A DNA stretch of 64,000 bases. It comes from Flavobacterium amnicola (GTDB lineage: Bacteria > Bacteroidota > Bacteroidia > Flavobacteriales > Flavobacteriaceae). Of this stretch, positions 29,780 through 38,953 are shown piece after piece. Position numbers and translations under genes: made by a program. Position 1 is the stretch's first letter. Each line of letters starts with the position of its first letter. The notes beneath the pieces were generated by a model, which did not search any database, had not been told where the DNA came from, and saw only the letters and a program-made list of their open reading frames with translations. The DNA lies in NCBI RefSeq assembly GCF_004122165.1, contig NZ_SBKO01000004.1, positions 124,001-188,000 of the forward strand, in the 5' to 3' direction.

Positions 29780-31429
29780 TTGAAAAATTGTATTCTTCTC
29801 TTTTTATGCCTGTTGTGTTTCCAAACTGTTTTGGGACAGGAATTGCATGTGAAAATAAAATCGGAAAAAGCGAGTGAAACCAAAACAATCGATTCTATTG
29901 GTTACACTAAAAAACACAGCAATGCCAAGCTAATTACGAATGAAGTACAAGTATTAGAACAAAAGTTGTTGCGTATTGGTTATTTAAATCAGACGAAGGA
30001 AGCCATAACAAAAGTGAACGATACCTTGTTTGAAGTCAAAATGTCACTTGGCCAACAGCAAAAATTTATTCATATATATATAGGTGAAAATTTCGAACTT
30101 CTTGGCGCTTCAAATACCACGGAAATAAAACCCATTCATGAAGTGGAAAATTTTATGAATTACATTTTAAAAACCCTTGAACGAAAAGGATATTCGTTGG
30201 CAAAAATTCAATTAGTGAATTTTAAAACAACCAACAACGAACTGCACGCCGATTTAAAAACCGATATAGAAATTAAAAGAACCCTGGATGACCTTGTGAT
30301 TAATGGCTACGAAAAATTCCCAAAAAGTCACACGAAGAATATAAAAAGGATTTACCGAAATAAAGTATTCAATCAAACCACACTCAAAAGTCTTTCGGAT
30401 GATTTTGACAGGTTCCGATTTGTAAAACAACTGAAATCGCCCGAAATATTATTTACCAAAGACTCAACCAAAGTCTATGTCTATTTAGAAAAAACCAAAC
30501 CCAATACTTTTGATGGTTTTGTCGGTTTTACCAACGACAAAAAAAAGCTAATCTTTAACGGGTACTTGGATTTGAAATTGCAAAATATTTTAAATGGTGG
30601 TGAAAAATTCAACATCTATTGGAAAAGCGACGGTAAAGACCAAAAAACTTTTGATGCGAATATCGAAATTCCGTATATTTTGCAATCGCCGCTAGGCATC
30701 AAGGCCCAATTGAATATTTTCAAACAAGACAGTATTTTTCAAAATGCCAAAACCGGAATTGACTTGGGTTACTATTTCAATTACAACACCAAAGTTTATT
30801 TAGGATATCAAAGCACCGAATCTAGCGATATTCAAAATACAAATTCCAGCACTTTAAGTGATTTCAACAATTCCTTTTTCACTTCGCATTTGGATTTTGT
30901 CGCTATTGACAACAACACTATTTTATTTCCAGAGAAAACAGCTGTGTTTTTTAAACTTGGATTTGGAAAACGAGACGCGAATTTGGGTTCAGAAAGTCAG
31001 TTTTTTGGGAATCTGAATTTGAGTCACAACCTGTATTTAAACAAAAAAAACAGCATCAATATTCGAAGTCAGAATTTCTATTTGAATAGCAATACTTACA
31101 TCATTAATGAATTATTCCGTTTTGGAGGCATCAACTCGATTCGTGGCTTTAATGAAAATAGCCTGCAAGGCAATACTTTTGGTTCAGTATTAACCGAATA
31201 CCGATATGCTTTTAATGATGGGATTTATCTTCACTCAATAATTGATTATGGCTACTACCAAGACAAAACCAGTAACCTTTCCAATAGTTTAGTTGGACTC
31301 GGTTTCGGATTTGGACTAGCCACCAAAAATGGTTTACTCAATTTTGTGTATGCCAACGGAAGCACGAAAGACCAAACCATCAAATTATCCAATTCAATTG
31401 TACATCTAAGTTTTAAAGCAAGATTTTAA
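29780..31429 (+). CDS. Omp85-like outer-membrane beta-barrel protein
   Basis: This 549-residue protein has a signal peptide (NCILLFLCLLCFQTVLGQ). An alpha/beta N-terminal part of about 200 residues may hold one or two POTRA-like domains. The C-terminal barrel has the Omp85 hallmark RFGGINSIRGFNENSLQGN, the loop-6 RGF motif, and ends in an aromatic residue (LSFKARF). It is much shorter than BamA, nearer TamA- or FhaC-type translocons. The start is TTG at 29780, since no in-frame ATG precedes the signal peptide. The substrate is unknown. Confidence 0.82.
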   Translation: MKNCILLFLCLLCFQTVLGQELHVKIKSEKASETKTIDSIGYTKKHSNAKLITNEVQVLEQKLLRIGYLNQTKEAITKVNDTLFEVKMSLGQQQKFIHIYIGENFELLGASNTTEIKPIHEVENFMNYILKTLERKGYSLAKIQLVNFKTTNNELHADLKTDIEIKRTLDDLVINGYEKFPKSHTKNIKRIYRNKVFNQTTLKSLSDDFDRFRFVKQLKSPEILFTKDSTKVYVYLEKTKPNTFDGFVGFTNDKKKLIFNGYLDLKLQNILNGGEKFNIYWKSDGKDQKTFDANIEIPYILQSPLGIKAQLNIFKQDSIFQNAKTGIDLGYYFNYNTKVYLGYQSTESSDIQNTNSSTLSDFNNSFFTSHLDFVAIDNNTILFPEKTAVFFKLGFGKRDANLGSESQFFGNLNLSHNLYLNKKNSINIRSQNFYLNSNTYIINELFRFGGINSIRGFNENSLQGNTFGSVLTEYRYAFNDGIYLHSIIDYGYYQDKTSNLSNSLVGLGFGFGLATKNGLLNFVYANGSTKDQTIKLSNSIVHLSFKARF

Positions 31430-31431
31430 GT

Positions 31432-31530
31432 TAGACTTCTAGACTGTTAGACTTCTTAGATTGCTAGAATTTTTGATTTTTTTCTATGTCGTCTAAATAT
31501 CTAATAATCTAAGAAGTCTAAATAGTCTAA
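31432..31530. repeat. Internally periodic inverted repeat
   Basis: TTAGACTTCTTAGATT (31447-31462) faces its exact complement AATCTAAGAAGTCTAA (31506-31521), with further partly pairing TAGAC words outside. Each arm is built from repeats of TTAGACT-like words. It lies between the Omp85-like gene and rlmB and may act as a terminator. Confidence 0.75.
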
Positions 31531-31536
31531 AAAAAC

Positions 31537-31544
31537 TATCTTTG
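31537..31544 (+). promoter_or_regulatory. Candidate -7 promoter box directly before rlmB
   Basis: TATCTTTG fits TAnnTTTG and is separated from the ATG only by CCCC, so the transcript would be nearly leaderless. No clear -33 TTG is present. Confidence 0.4.
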
Positions 31545-31548
31545 CCCC

Positions 31549-32286
31549 ATGGAAAAAGAGAATCAAATATTCGGAATTAGAGCAATTATTGAAGCGATTA
31601 ATGCAAAAAAAGAAGTAGACAAGGTGTTTATTCAAAGTGATGCGCACAGCGAACTGATGAACGAACTGATGAAAACATTGAAGAAAAACAGCATTAATTT
31701 TTCGTATGTTCCCGTTGAAAAACTAAACCGATTGACTCCCAACAACCATCAAGGAGCGGTCGCTACGATTGCCCCTATTTCCTTTGTAAAACTTGAAACT
31801 TTAGTTGATGGGGTTGTAGAAAGTGGAAAAACTCCACTATTTCTTATCCTTGACCAATTGAGCGATGCGCGTAATTTCGGCGCCATCATTCGTACTGCCG
31901 AATGTACGGGTGTAGATGGAATCATTATTCAGAAACAAGGCTCAGCTCCTGTAAATGGAGATACGGTAAAAACGTCTGCTGGAGCGGTTTTCAATGTGCC
32001 GATTTGCAAAGTAGACCATATTAAAGATGCCATATTTTACTTACAAGGCTCTGGAATTAAAACGGTGGCTGCCACTGAAAAAACAGACAACACTATTTAC
32101 GACATATCATTAAGCGAAGGTGTAGCTATTATTATGGGAAGTGAAGACCGTGGGGTGAATCCATCTGTTTTGAAAATTGTAGACGAAAAAGCAAAACTAC
32201 CAATGTTTGGCTCTATCGAATCTTTGAATGTTTCGGTGGCGTGTGGTGCTTTTTTGTATGAAACGGTGAGACAGAGACAGTCTTAA
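31549..32286 (+). CDS. rlmB: TrmH/RlmB-family rRNA 2'-O-methyltransferase
   Basis: This 245-residue SPOUT methyltransferase has the N-terminal substrate-binding domain (QIFGIRAIIEAINAKKEVDK) and the three C-terminal motifs DQLSDARNFGAIIRTAEC, AIIMGSEDRGVNPSVL and LNVSVACGAFLYETVR. The pattern fits RlmB, which methylates G2251 of 23S rRNA. Its stop overlaps the convergent rhomboid gene by 4 bases. Confidence 0.93.
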   Translation: MEKENQIFGIRAIIEAINAKKEVDKVFIQSDAHSELMNELMKTLKKNSINFSYVPVEKLNRLTPNNHQGAVATIAPISFVKLETLVDGVVESGKTPLFLILDQLSDARNFGAIIRTAECTGVDGIIIQKQGSAPVNGDTVKTSAGAVFNVPICKVDHIKDAIFYLQGSGIKTVAATEKTDNTIYDISLSEGVAIIMGSEDRGVNPSVLKIVDEKAKLPMFGSIESLNVSVACGAFLYETVRQRQS

Positions 32287-33056
32287 TTTCGGGTTTCTTC
32301 GCTCGATTTAAACTCATACATCACAGGTAAGTTAGAAATAAAATAGTTCCATTTTTCCGCTTCCATTTCTCGCATTTTAGAGCTGGAAATAAAATTTCCG
32401 TTGTCATCAAAATGTTTCATGAATGCATCTTGCGAAGCATCAAAATCAGGTTGTTGCCAATCGTAAATAATAGGTTTGACATATTTTTCGACATCAAATA
32501 GCAAACTAAAAACATAACCCACCACAAAACCTGATAAATGCGCTTCCCATGAAATATGCTGTTCACCAGTAATTTCAGGACTTGGAAACATATACCAAAT
32601 CATTCCGCCGTACAAAATTACAACGGTAAATGACAAAGCAACCAATCGATAGTATTTGGTTTGAATTCCTTTAAAGAAAATAAAACTTGCCAAGACATAG
32701 ACCAATCCGCTGGCACCAATGTGATAACTTGGTCTTCCAATGAACCAAGTGCCGAGTCCTGAGAAGAGAATTCCTAAAAGCAAAACTTTAAACGCATGGT
32801 TGCGGTAAAAGAAACGCAAACAACTCAATAAAAATAATAAGGGTAACGAATTGTTAAACAAATGGCTGATATCACCGTGGAGGAATGGTGAAAATAAAAT
32901 ACCTTTTAAACCATGAATCTCTCTTGGATAAATTCCGTATTCTGTAAAACGAATCTTAAAATGCCGTTCTACCCAAAAAACAATCCATAATGTCAACACA
33001 AAATAGAGCGGCAATAAAATAACGGAAGGCGTAAATTTAAAATCGGTGTCTTTCAT
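32283..33056 (-). CDS. Rhomboid family intramembrane serine protease
   Basis: This 257-residue protein has six or seven membrane segments. The catalytic dyad is visible as Ser116 in HIGASGLVY and His173 in WEAHLSGFVVG. The oxyanion-region motif is SPFLHGDISHLFNNSLPL (His60, His65, Asn69). Rhomboids cleave substrates within the membrane; the substrate here is unknown. A cytoplasmic tail of about 65 residues follows the last helix. Confidence 0.93.
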   Translation of the reverse strand: MKDTDFKFTPSVILLPLYFVLTLWIVFWVERHFKIRFTEYGIYPREIHGLKGILFSPFLHGDISHLFNNSLPLLFLLSCLRFFYRNHAFKVLLLGILFSGLGTWFIGRPSYHIGASGLVYVLASFIFFKGIQTKYYRLVALSFTVVILYGGMIWYMFPSPEITGEQHISWEAHLSGFVVGYVFSLLFDVEKYVKPIIYDWQQPDFDASQDAFMKHFDDNGNFISSSKMREMEAEKWNYFISNLPVMYEFKSSEETRN

Positions 33057-33128
33057 ACTTATTGTTAATCAAAAACATAACCAAATCGAATTTAATGAAC
33101 TTTTGTCATAAGTTGGCTAGGTAATTTG

Positions 33129-33159
33129 TTGATTTGATTATTGAAATGTCATAAATTTG
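33129..33159 (+). promoter_or_regulatory. rarA promoter
   Basis: TTG (33129-33131) and TAAATTTG (33152-33159) lie 20 bases apart, a good Bacteroidetes match, 53 bases before the rarA ATG. Confidence 0.55.
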
Positions 33160-33211
33160 AATGCTGTTATTTTCAAATAACCGAATCAACACATCCACGA
33201 ATTAAGATAAA

Positions 33212-34489
33212 ATGGAAGCTCCTTTAGCCGAACGCATACGTCCAAAATCATTAGAAGAATACATCAGTCAATCGCACTTGGTTGGCGAAAACGGTTCTTT
33301 GACGCAACAAATTGCACGTGGCGTAATTCCTTCTTTAATTTTATGGGGACCTCCAGGCACAGGTAAAACGACGTTGGCTCAAATCATCGCGCAAGAAAGC
33401 AAACGTCCTTTTTATGAATTGAGCGCGATTAATTCGGGGGTAAAAGACATTCGGGAAGTCATAGAAAAAGCCAAACAAAGTGGTGGCTTATTTACGGCCA
33501 AAAATCCAATTTTATTTATTGATGAGATTCATCGTTTCAGTAAATCCCAACAAGATTCTTTACTGGCTGCGGTCGAAAAAGGCTGGATTACTTTAGTTGG
33601 TGCCACTACTGAAAACCCTAGTTTTGAAGTCATTCCCGCTTTATTGTCACGTTGTCAGGTGTATATTTTAAATGCGTTTACCAAAGAAGATTTGGAAGCC
33701 ATTTTACAACGCGCCATACAAGAAGACACTTATTTAAAATCCAAATCCATTCAACTGCAAGAAACAGAAGCATTACTTCGTCTTTCTGGTGGAGATGGAA
33801 GAAAATTATTGAATATTTTCGAATTAATTGTAAATGCTTCTGAAGGCGATGCTGTAGAGATTACCAACGAAAAAGTAATGCAGTTGGTTCAGAAGAATAC
33901 CGTTTTATACGACAAAACAGGCGAGCAACATTACGACATTGTTTCGGCATTTATCAAATCAATCCGTGGCAGCGATCCTAATGGTGCTGTATATTGGCTA
34001 GCACGTATGATAGAAGGTGGTGAAGATGTTAAATTCATTGCCAGAAGGATGCTTATTCTAGCTTCAGAAGATATAGGAAATGCCAATCCAACCGCTTTGA
34101 TTATGGCCAACAATACGTTTCAAGCCGTAACGACGATAGGCTATCCTGAAAGTCGTATTATTTTGAGTCAATGCGCTATTTATTTGGCGACTTCTGCCAA
34201 AAGTAATGCGAGTTATATGGCTATCGGGAAAGCCCAACAAATCGTAAAACAGACTGGTGATCTACCGGTTCCTTTGCATTTACGAAATGCTCCAACCAAA
34301 CTTATGAAAGAATTGGGCTATGGTGATGAATACAAATATTCGCACGATTATGCCAATAATTTTGCCGAACAAGAGTTTTTACCTGATGCCATTGCCACAA
34401 CTTCCTTTTTTGAACCTGGCGATAATGCTAGGGAAAAAGAAATTCGTCAGTTTTTAAAAAACAGATGGAAAGATAAATATGGGTATTAG
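33212..34489 (+). CDS. rarA: Replication-associated recombination protein A (AAA ATPase)
   Basis: This 425-residue protein has Walker A GPPGTGKT (residues 46-53), Walker [19 protein letters not shown], sensor 1 [12 protein letters not shown] and the C-terminal tetramerization region ([20 protein letters not shown]). RarA/MgsA is related to clamp-loader subunits and acts at stalled forks. It ends 4 bases into the convergent gene at 34486. Confidence 0.97.
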   Translation: MEAPLAERIRPKSLEEYISQSHLVGENGSLTQQIARGVIPSLILWGPPGTGKTTLAQIIAQESKRPFYELSAINSGVKDIREVIEKAKQSGGLFTAKNPILFIDEIHRFSKSQQDSLLAAVEKGWITLVGATTENPSFEVIPALLSRCQVYILNAFTKEDLEAILQRAIQEDTYLKSKSIQLQETEALLRLSGGDGRKLLNIFELIVNASEGDAVEITNEKVMQLVQKNTVLYDKTGEQHYDIVSAFIKSIRGSDPNGAVYWLARMIEGGEDVKFIARRMLILASEDIGNANPTALIMANNTFQAVTTIGYPESRIILSQCAIYLATSAKSNASYMAIGKAQQIVKQTGDLPVPLHLRNAPTKLMKELGYGDEYKYSHDYANNFAEQEFLPDAIATTSFFEPGDNAREKEIRQFLKNRWKDKYGY

Positions 34490-35196
34490 AACTTAATGTC
34501 TAATTTATCGGAACTCACTTTTTCGTTTTCGATGGATTCAAAATACCAAATTCCTCCTTTAGCTAGGACAACCCCATTTTTCCCATTTCTATTGCATAAG
34601 AAAACATCTTGTCTTGTCGTTTTGTACAACACCAATTCTTCTTTGGTAGCAGTATTGAACACTTTTACTGAAATTTCATTTTTTTCTGTTTTGACACTTT
34701 CCATCGAAACCTCCACTTTATCCATAGATTTCAATTTTTCTTGTGCTTCTTCATCAAAATAAGTTTTTCCAGAATACTTATACTTTGCTTTATCGAATGA
34801 CTTCAAGGCTATAAGCAATACTTCATTATAAGCTTTGCCATATTCCTTTTCACGTGTTTCTCCAAAATCGGTTGCGAAAAGCACGTTATTTCTACAATCT
34901 TTAAATTCTAATTTAAGAGCAGTTTTAAACATTGTACTTTCTTCTACAGCATTCACAAACACTTTATTGCAATTGTAATCCATAAATCCTTCAGGCAATA
35001 CGTCGCTAGAAAGATATACTTCAAATCCTTTTTGCTTCAAAAATGCTTTGATAGTTGAATTTATTCTGTATTGATTGTCCTCTTTTTGAAATTCAAATTT
35101 GGCAGGAATAATCGCAGTATTATAATCATTTAAACTCGGTTGTGCGATTCCGATAACAGAAATGAACAGTATTGAAATTAAAAGTAATTTTTTCAT
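34486..35196 (-). CDS. Exported protein of unknown function
   Basis: This 236-residue protein has a signal peptide (KKLLLISILFISVIGIAQ) and no other membrane segment. The mature part is mixed alpha/beta, with phrases such as DYNTAIIPAKFEFQKEDNQY and LKLEFKDCRNNVLFATDFGE. I recognise no family. It is the last gene of the packed minus-strand cluster starting at radC, 2 bases after the YjjG-like gene, and probably acts in the periplasm or at the cell surface. Confidence 0.8.
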   Translation of the reverse strand: MKKLLLISILFISVIGIAQPSLNDYNTAIIPAKFEFQKEDNQYRINSTIKAFLKQKGFEVYLSSDVLPEGFMDYNCNKVFVNAVEESTMFKTALKLEFKDCRNNVLFATDFGETREKEYGKAYNEVLLIALKSFDKAKYKYSGKTYFDEEAQEKLKSMDKVEVSMESVKTEKNEISVKVFNTATKEELVLYKTTRQDVFLCNRNGKNGVVLAKGGIWYFESIENEKVSSDKLDIKF

Positions 35197-35198
35197 TG

Positions 35199-35891
35199 TT
35201 AAAATAGTTTTTTTAGTTCCACTAAATTAGTGATTTGTTTAATAGGTTGGGCAACTTCCGTTGCATTTACATTAAAAAAAATTGCGTCCATCCCGAAATT
35301 TAAAGCGCCACCAATATCGGCATCAAGACAATCGCCAATCATAATACTTTCCCCTTTCGCCGCCTTGGCAATGGAAAGCGCATGGTCAAAAATCTTAGCA
35401 TTGGGTTTTTTAACCCCAGCCATTTCAGAATTGGTTATGGTATCAAAAAAATGATGTATCCCTGAATTGTTGAGTTTTTTAAACTGTACATCCGCAAATC
35501 CATTGGTAATAATATGTAATTTATAGTTCTTATGAAGATACTCTAAGGTTTCAACACAGCCTTCAAACAAATGATTGCTATTGGGCAAATGCAAGATATA
35601 TTCGTCGGAAATTATAGCAATCAACTCATCCGAAACTTCCATCTTTAATTCTGAAAAAGAATCGGCTAAGCGTTTATAACGTAACTCTTCATGGGTGATT
35701 TGATTGTTTTGATACAATTTCCAACACGCCTGATTAATGGGCGCATAAACGGCTATAAATTTCGAAATCTCCAGTTCCGGAAACAAATCCTTAAAAATGA
35801 CTTGAAAAGCGATTTCCGAATTTTTATCAAAATCCCAGAGCGTGTGGTCCAAATCGAAAAAAATGTGTTGTATGTGTTTGAATTCTGACAT
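35199..35891 (-). CDS. HAD-superfamily nucleotidase, YjjG-like
   Basis: This 230-residue protein has HAD motif I FFDLDHTLWDFD (Asp13, Asp15), motif II ITNGFADVQ, the conserved Lys in GVKKPNAKIF and the acidic motif IV MIGDCLDADIGGALNFGM. The all-helical cap and length match YjjG, a pyrimidine nucleotidase that removes non-canonical nucleotides. It is 6 bases after the CxxC protein gene. Confidence 0.9.
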   Translation of the reverse strand: MSEFKHIQHIFFDLDHTLWDFDKNSEIAFQVIFKDLFPELEISKFIAVYAPINQACWKLYQNNQITHEELRYKRLADSFSELKMEVSDELIAIISDEYILHLPNSNHLFEGCVETLEYLHKNYKLHIITNGFADVQFKKLNNSGIHHFFDTITNSEMAGVKKPNAKIFDHALSIAKAAKGESIMIGDCLDADIGGALNFGMDAIFFNVNATEVAQPIKQITNLVELKKLF

Positions 35892-35897
35892 AAACTA

Positions 35898-36371
35898 TTA
35901 ATTCCCTTTCACAATAACGACATCTTCAATATTGTACATCCAATTATCAATATCGGTTTCGTTGAGTTTTAAAACCCCTACAATGGTAACATATTGATCG
36001 GTTCTCAGTTTCATTTTCCCGGCACGAAATTTCAATCCAGCAATGGTTTCCGGCCCTGCTTTTCCGCAAAAAAAACACGAAGCAAAAACGTTTTTACTAA
36101 TGGCATAATTAACGTTGTCAATCGGAACTATAAAACCAGACACAATTACTTTTCGATTGTTTCGAAATTTGATTTCAGGGCTTATAACCGGATAATCAAT
36201 CATCCCGTAACTTTTATGCTGCTTTTTTACAAATTTTACTTGTCCTAGTTGTTTCCAAGTGACCGTATCGTTTACAACCGTTTTTTCGATTGATTTACTG
36301 TTGAAATTTGATTTTTGAAAACCAACTAAACCAAAAAACACAATCAGCACTACATATTTTAATTTATCCAT
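35898..36371 (-). CDS. Small exported protein with CxxC, DUF3299-like
   Basis: This 157-residue protein has an N-terminal membrane segment or signal (YVVLIVFFGLVGF). The conserved part is VSGFIVPIDNVNYAISKNVF followed by ASCFFCGKAGPETIAGLKF, with Cys99 and Cys102. This pattern recalls DUF3299 proteins found beside LolD/FtsX-type ABC genes in zinc-linked clusters. It overlaps the permease gene by 8 bases, so the two are coupled. The metal link is inference. Confidence 0.72.
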   Translation of the reverse strand: MDKLKYVVLIVFFGLVGFQKSNFNSKSIEKTVVNDTVTWKQLGQVKFVKKQHKSYGMIDYPVISPEIKFRNNRKVIVSGFIVPIDNVNYAISKNVFASCFFCGKAGPETIAGLKFRAGKMKLRTDQYVTIVGVLKLNETDIDNWMYNIEDVVIVKGN

Positions 36372-37554
36372 TCGCTAATGTTTTTGAAATATTCATTTTG
36401 TAGGCTTTTACCGCAGGAAGAATAGCTGAAATTATTCCCACAAAAAGCGTTACTATTAACAAGGCTCCTTCTTTGTTCCAAATGATTTCGAAAGGATTAA
36501 ATCCTAGTTTAAAATCTTCTTCTGAAGCAGAAGAAAGCAGTTGTAATGCAAATCTACCAATAATCGTTCCAAAAAAATACCCGAGAACACATAAAAACAG
36601 ACTCTCCAATAATACCAACCACAACAATTGAAAACGAGAAGCGCCTTGCAAACGCAATAAGGCAAACTCGTATTTTCGTTCTTTCAATCGGTTATAAAGT
36701 GCGATAAAAATACTGATCCCAGAAATGAGCATAATTCCGTAAGCAAGATATTCTAGTGTTTTTAATCCAATACCAAACAACGTAAACAAACGATTGATTT
36801 CAATCGCAGGAGAAACGGCTTGCATATTGGTATTTTGACCAATAATTCTTGGCCAAGTCATGATCGCCATTTTGTTTCGCAATTGTAAAATAACCGCCGT
36901 TATTTCTTTAGGTTCCTGAATTCCTCCTTCATGCTGTTCGTGTTCGCTGTGCATTGCCCACACACTTTCTATGTTCGACAAAATCAAATTATCAATGACT
37001 TTCCCTGTTCTAGAAGCAATTCCTACCACTTCATATTTATATTCTTCATGTTGCTCGCCTTCTTTGGCATCACCATGCGTTCCATTAAATTTGTCGCCTA
37101 CTTTAAGGTTTATTTTTTTGGCCAATTCACTACCAATCACCACTTCAAAATTGCCTGAAAATAATCTCCCACTTTCAATTTTTGAATTGAATTTTGACAA
37201 ATATTCGGGTGTAGTCCCTACAATTTTAAAGCCTAAATAATTATCCCCAAAGGCCAACGGAATTGCTGATTGTACAAAAGGATGACGCATCCAAACCTGA
37301 GCCGAATCATATTCAATATTTCCGGTGGGAGCATCGACTTGATACACCGATGACAATACCAATTGTAATGGACTGCCTTGTGCTCCTAATACTAAATCGA
37401 TATTATCGGCATTGCTTGAAAACTGCTCTTCAAATTGTTTTTGCAACAAAATCAACAGTGTAATAATGGCTACACTCGATGCCAATAACAAAACACTCAA
37501 AGCTGTATTGAGAGGCTTGAACCAAATATTTCGCCATGCCAATTTTGCAATCAT
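36364..37554 (-). CDS. FtsX-type ABC transporter permease with His-rich loop
   Basis: This 396-residue protein has one N-terminal membrane helix (ALSVLLLASSVAIITLLILL), a periplasmic MacB-like domain and three C-terminal helices, the FtsX/LolC layout. The periplasmic domain carries clustered histidines (His160, His169 and HSEHEQHEGG at residues 202-211), suggestive of metal binding. It overlaps its ATPase gene by 4 bases. Candidate roles are zinc-related transport or lipoprotein handling. Confidence 0.9.
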   Translation of the reverse strand: MIAKLAWRNIWFKPLNTALSVLLLASSVAIITLLILLQKQFEEQFSSNADNIDLVLGAQGSPLQLVLSSVYQVDAPTGNIEYDSAQVWMRHPFVQSAIPLAFGDNYLGFKIVGTTPEYLSKFNSKIESGRLFSGNFEVVIGSELAKKINLKVGDKFNGTHGDAKEGEQHEEYKYEVVGIASRTGKVIDNLILSNIESVWAMHSEHEQHEGGIQEPKEITAVILQLRNKMAIMTWPRIIGQNTNMQAVSPAIEINRLFTLFGIGLKTLEYLAYGIMLISGISIFIALYNRLKERKYEFALLRLQGASRFQLLWLVLLESLFLCVLGYFFGTIIGRFALQLLSSASEEDFKLGFNPFEIIWNKEGALLIVTLFVGIISAILPAVKAYKMNISKTLANG

Positions 37555-38180
37555 AATAGTGAAATTTGGTTAGAAAATCGTTCTTTCAATCTGGAATCAT
37601 GGGTTACGATAATTAAAGCTGTATCGTATTCTTTGGCTAAATTTTCTAGCAAATTGGCCACTTTTAAAGTATTGGCATCATCGAGACTTGATGTCGGTTC
37701 ATCTGCTAAAAGCACTTTGGGATTATTAATTAAAGCTCTAGCTATGGAAACTCTTTGTTGTTGCCCCACACTCAATTGCGAAGGCAACTTATCCCAATGT
37801 TTTTCCAAATGAAGGTGTTCCAGTAGTGATTTCGCTTTGGCCTTGTCTTTTTTTCCGGTTGCCAACCACGAAGCCAACATTACATTTTCCAAAACCGACA
37901 ATGCTTCAACAAAATGATTTTGCTGCAATACGATTCCGATATTTTTTCCTCGAAAGGCATCCAGTTTTTTGTCTGAAAGCGTTTGAATTGCAACGTTATC
38001 CAAGTTGATTTCACCTGAAATAGGGCGTAATAAACCTCCTAGCAAATGCAGCAAAGTTGTTTTTCCAACCCCCGAATTCCCCGTAATTAACAAAGATTCT
38101 GAAGCATTACAAACGATATCTGGAAATTGAAATTGATTTTCATTCCCGTAAGCAAAAGAAATATTTTTGGTTGCGATCAT
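37551..38180 (-). CDS. ABC transporter ATP-binding protein, LolD-like
   Basis: This 209-residue ATPase has Walker A GNSGVGKT (residues 34-41), the Q-loop, the signature LSVGQQQRVSIARAL, Walker B VLLADEPTSSLDD and the H-loop LIIVTHDSRL. It belongs to the MacB/LolD/FtsE branch and must drive the FtsX-type permease encoded right after it. The gene starts 3 bases after the radC stop. Confidence 0.95.
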   Translation of the reverse strand: MIATKNISFAYGNENQFQFPDIVCNASESLLITGNSGVGKTTLLHLLGGLLRPISGEINLDNVAIQTLSDKKLDAFRGKNIGIVLQQNHFVEALSVLENVMLASWLATGKKDKAKAKSLLEHLHLEKHWDKLPSQLSVGQQQRVSIARALINNPKVLLADEPTSSLDDANTLKVANLLENLAKEYDTALIIVTHDSRLKERFSNQISLL

Positions 38181-38183
38181 TTT

Positions 38184-38867
38184 TTAAAGAATTCCTTCAT
38201 CGGCGAAGCTAAAATAATTGATTTCTGTGACAATTATATGGTCTAGAACCAAAATATCCAAATGTTTTCCTGCTTCTTGTAGCTTTCTGGTAATTTGTTT
38301 ATCGGCATCACTCGCCAATAATTTTCCAGAAGGATGATTGTGTGTTAAAACAACACTTGTCGCATGATGTTCCAATGCCGTTTTGAACACCAATCGGGTA
38401 TCGACCACTGTGCCGGTAATTCCCCCTTTACTGATTTGTGATTTATACATTACTTTATTGGAATTATTGAGATACAACACCCAAAATTCTTCGTGTGGCA
38501 GCTCGCCAAGTATAGGTTGCATGATTTCAAAAACAGATTTACTGGACGTGATTCTTGCTAATTCCGGCACTTCTTCTCCTCTTCGACGACGCCCTAATTC
38601 TAACGCTGCCGCGATTGTTATGGCTTTGGCTTCACCAATTCCTTTGAACTGCATGAGTTGCTGAGCCGATAATTTTCCGAGAGTGTTAAGATTATTATTT
38701 GCAGAAGCTAAAATACGTTGACACAACTGTACCGCACTCTCGTTACGAGAACCGGAACCTATAAGTATGGCTAATAATTCGGAATCGGATAAGGTGGATT
38801 TACCTTTAAGCAGAAATTTTTCACGGGGACGATCGTCTTCGGCCCACTGATGGATTGGCGTGTACAT
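38184..38867 (-). CDS. radC: RadC family JAB-domain protein
   Basis: This 227-residue protein starts at the ATG at 38867 (MYTPIHQWAEDDRPREKF). It has an N-terminal helix-hairpin-helix region (QFKGIGEAKAITIAAALELG) and a JAB/MPN metalloprotease-like domain with VVLTHNHPSGKLLASDAD, the His-x-His...Ser...Asp signature. Despite its name, a DNA-repair role for RadC is doubtful. It leads a tightly packed six-gene minus-strand cluster. Confidence 0.95.
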   Translation of the reverse strand: MYTPIHQWAEDDRPREKFLLKGKSTLSDSELLAILIGSGSRNESAVQLCQRILASANNNLNTLGKLSAQQLMQFKGIGEAKAITIAAALELGRRRRGEEVPELARITSSKSVFEIMQPILGELPHEEFWVLYLNNSNKVMYKSQISKGGITGTVVDTRLVFKTALEHHATSVVLTHNHPSGKLLASDADKQITRKLQEAGKHLDILVLDHIIVTEINYFSFADEGIL

Positions 38868-38953
38868 ACTATTTATTTTGGCGATTATAAAAAACAAAGC
38901 TAATCAAAATATTAAAACCAAAAATTTTACGTTCCAATTAAAAAGCAACAAGT

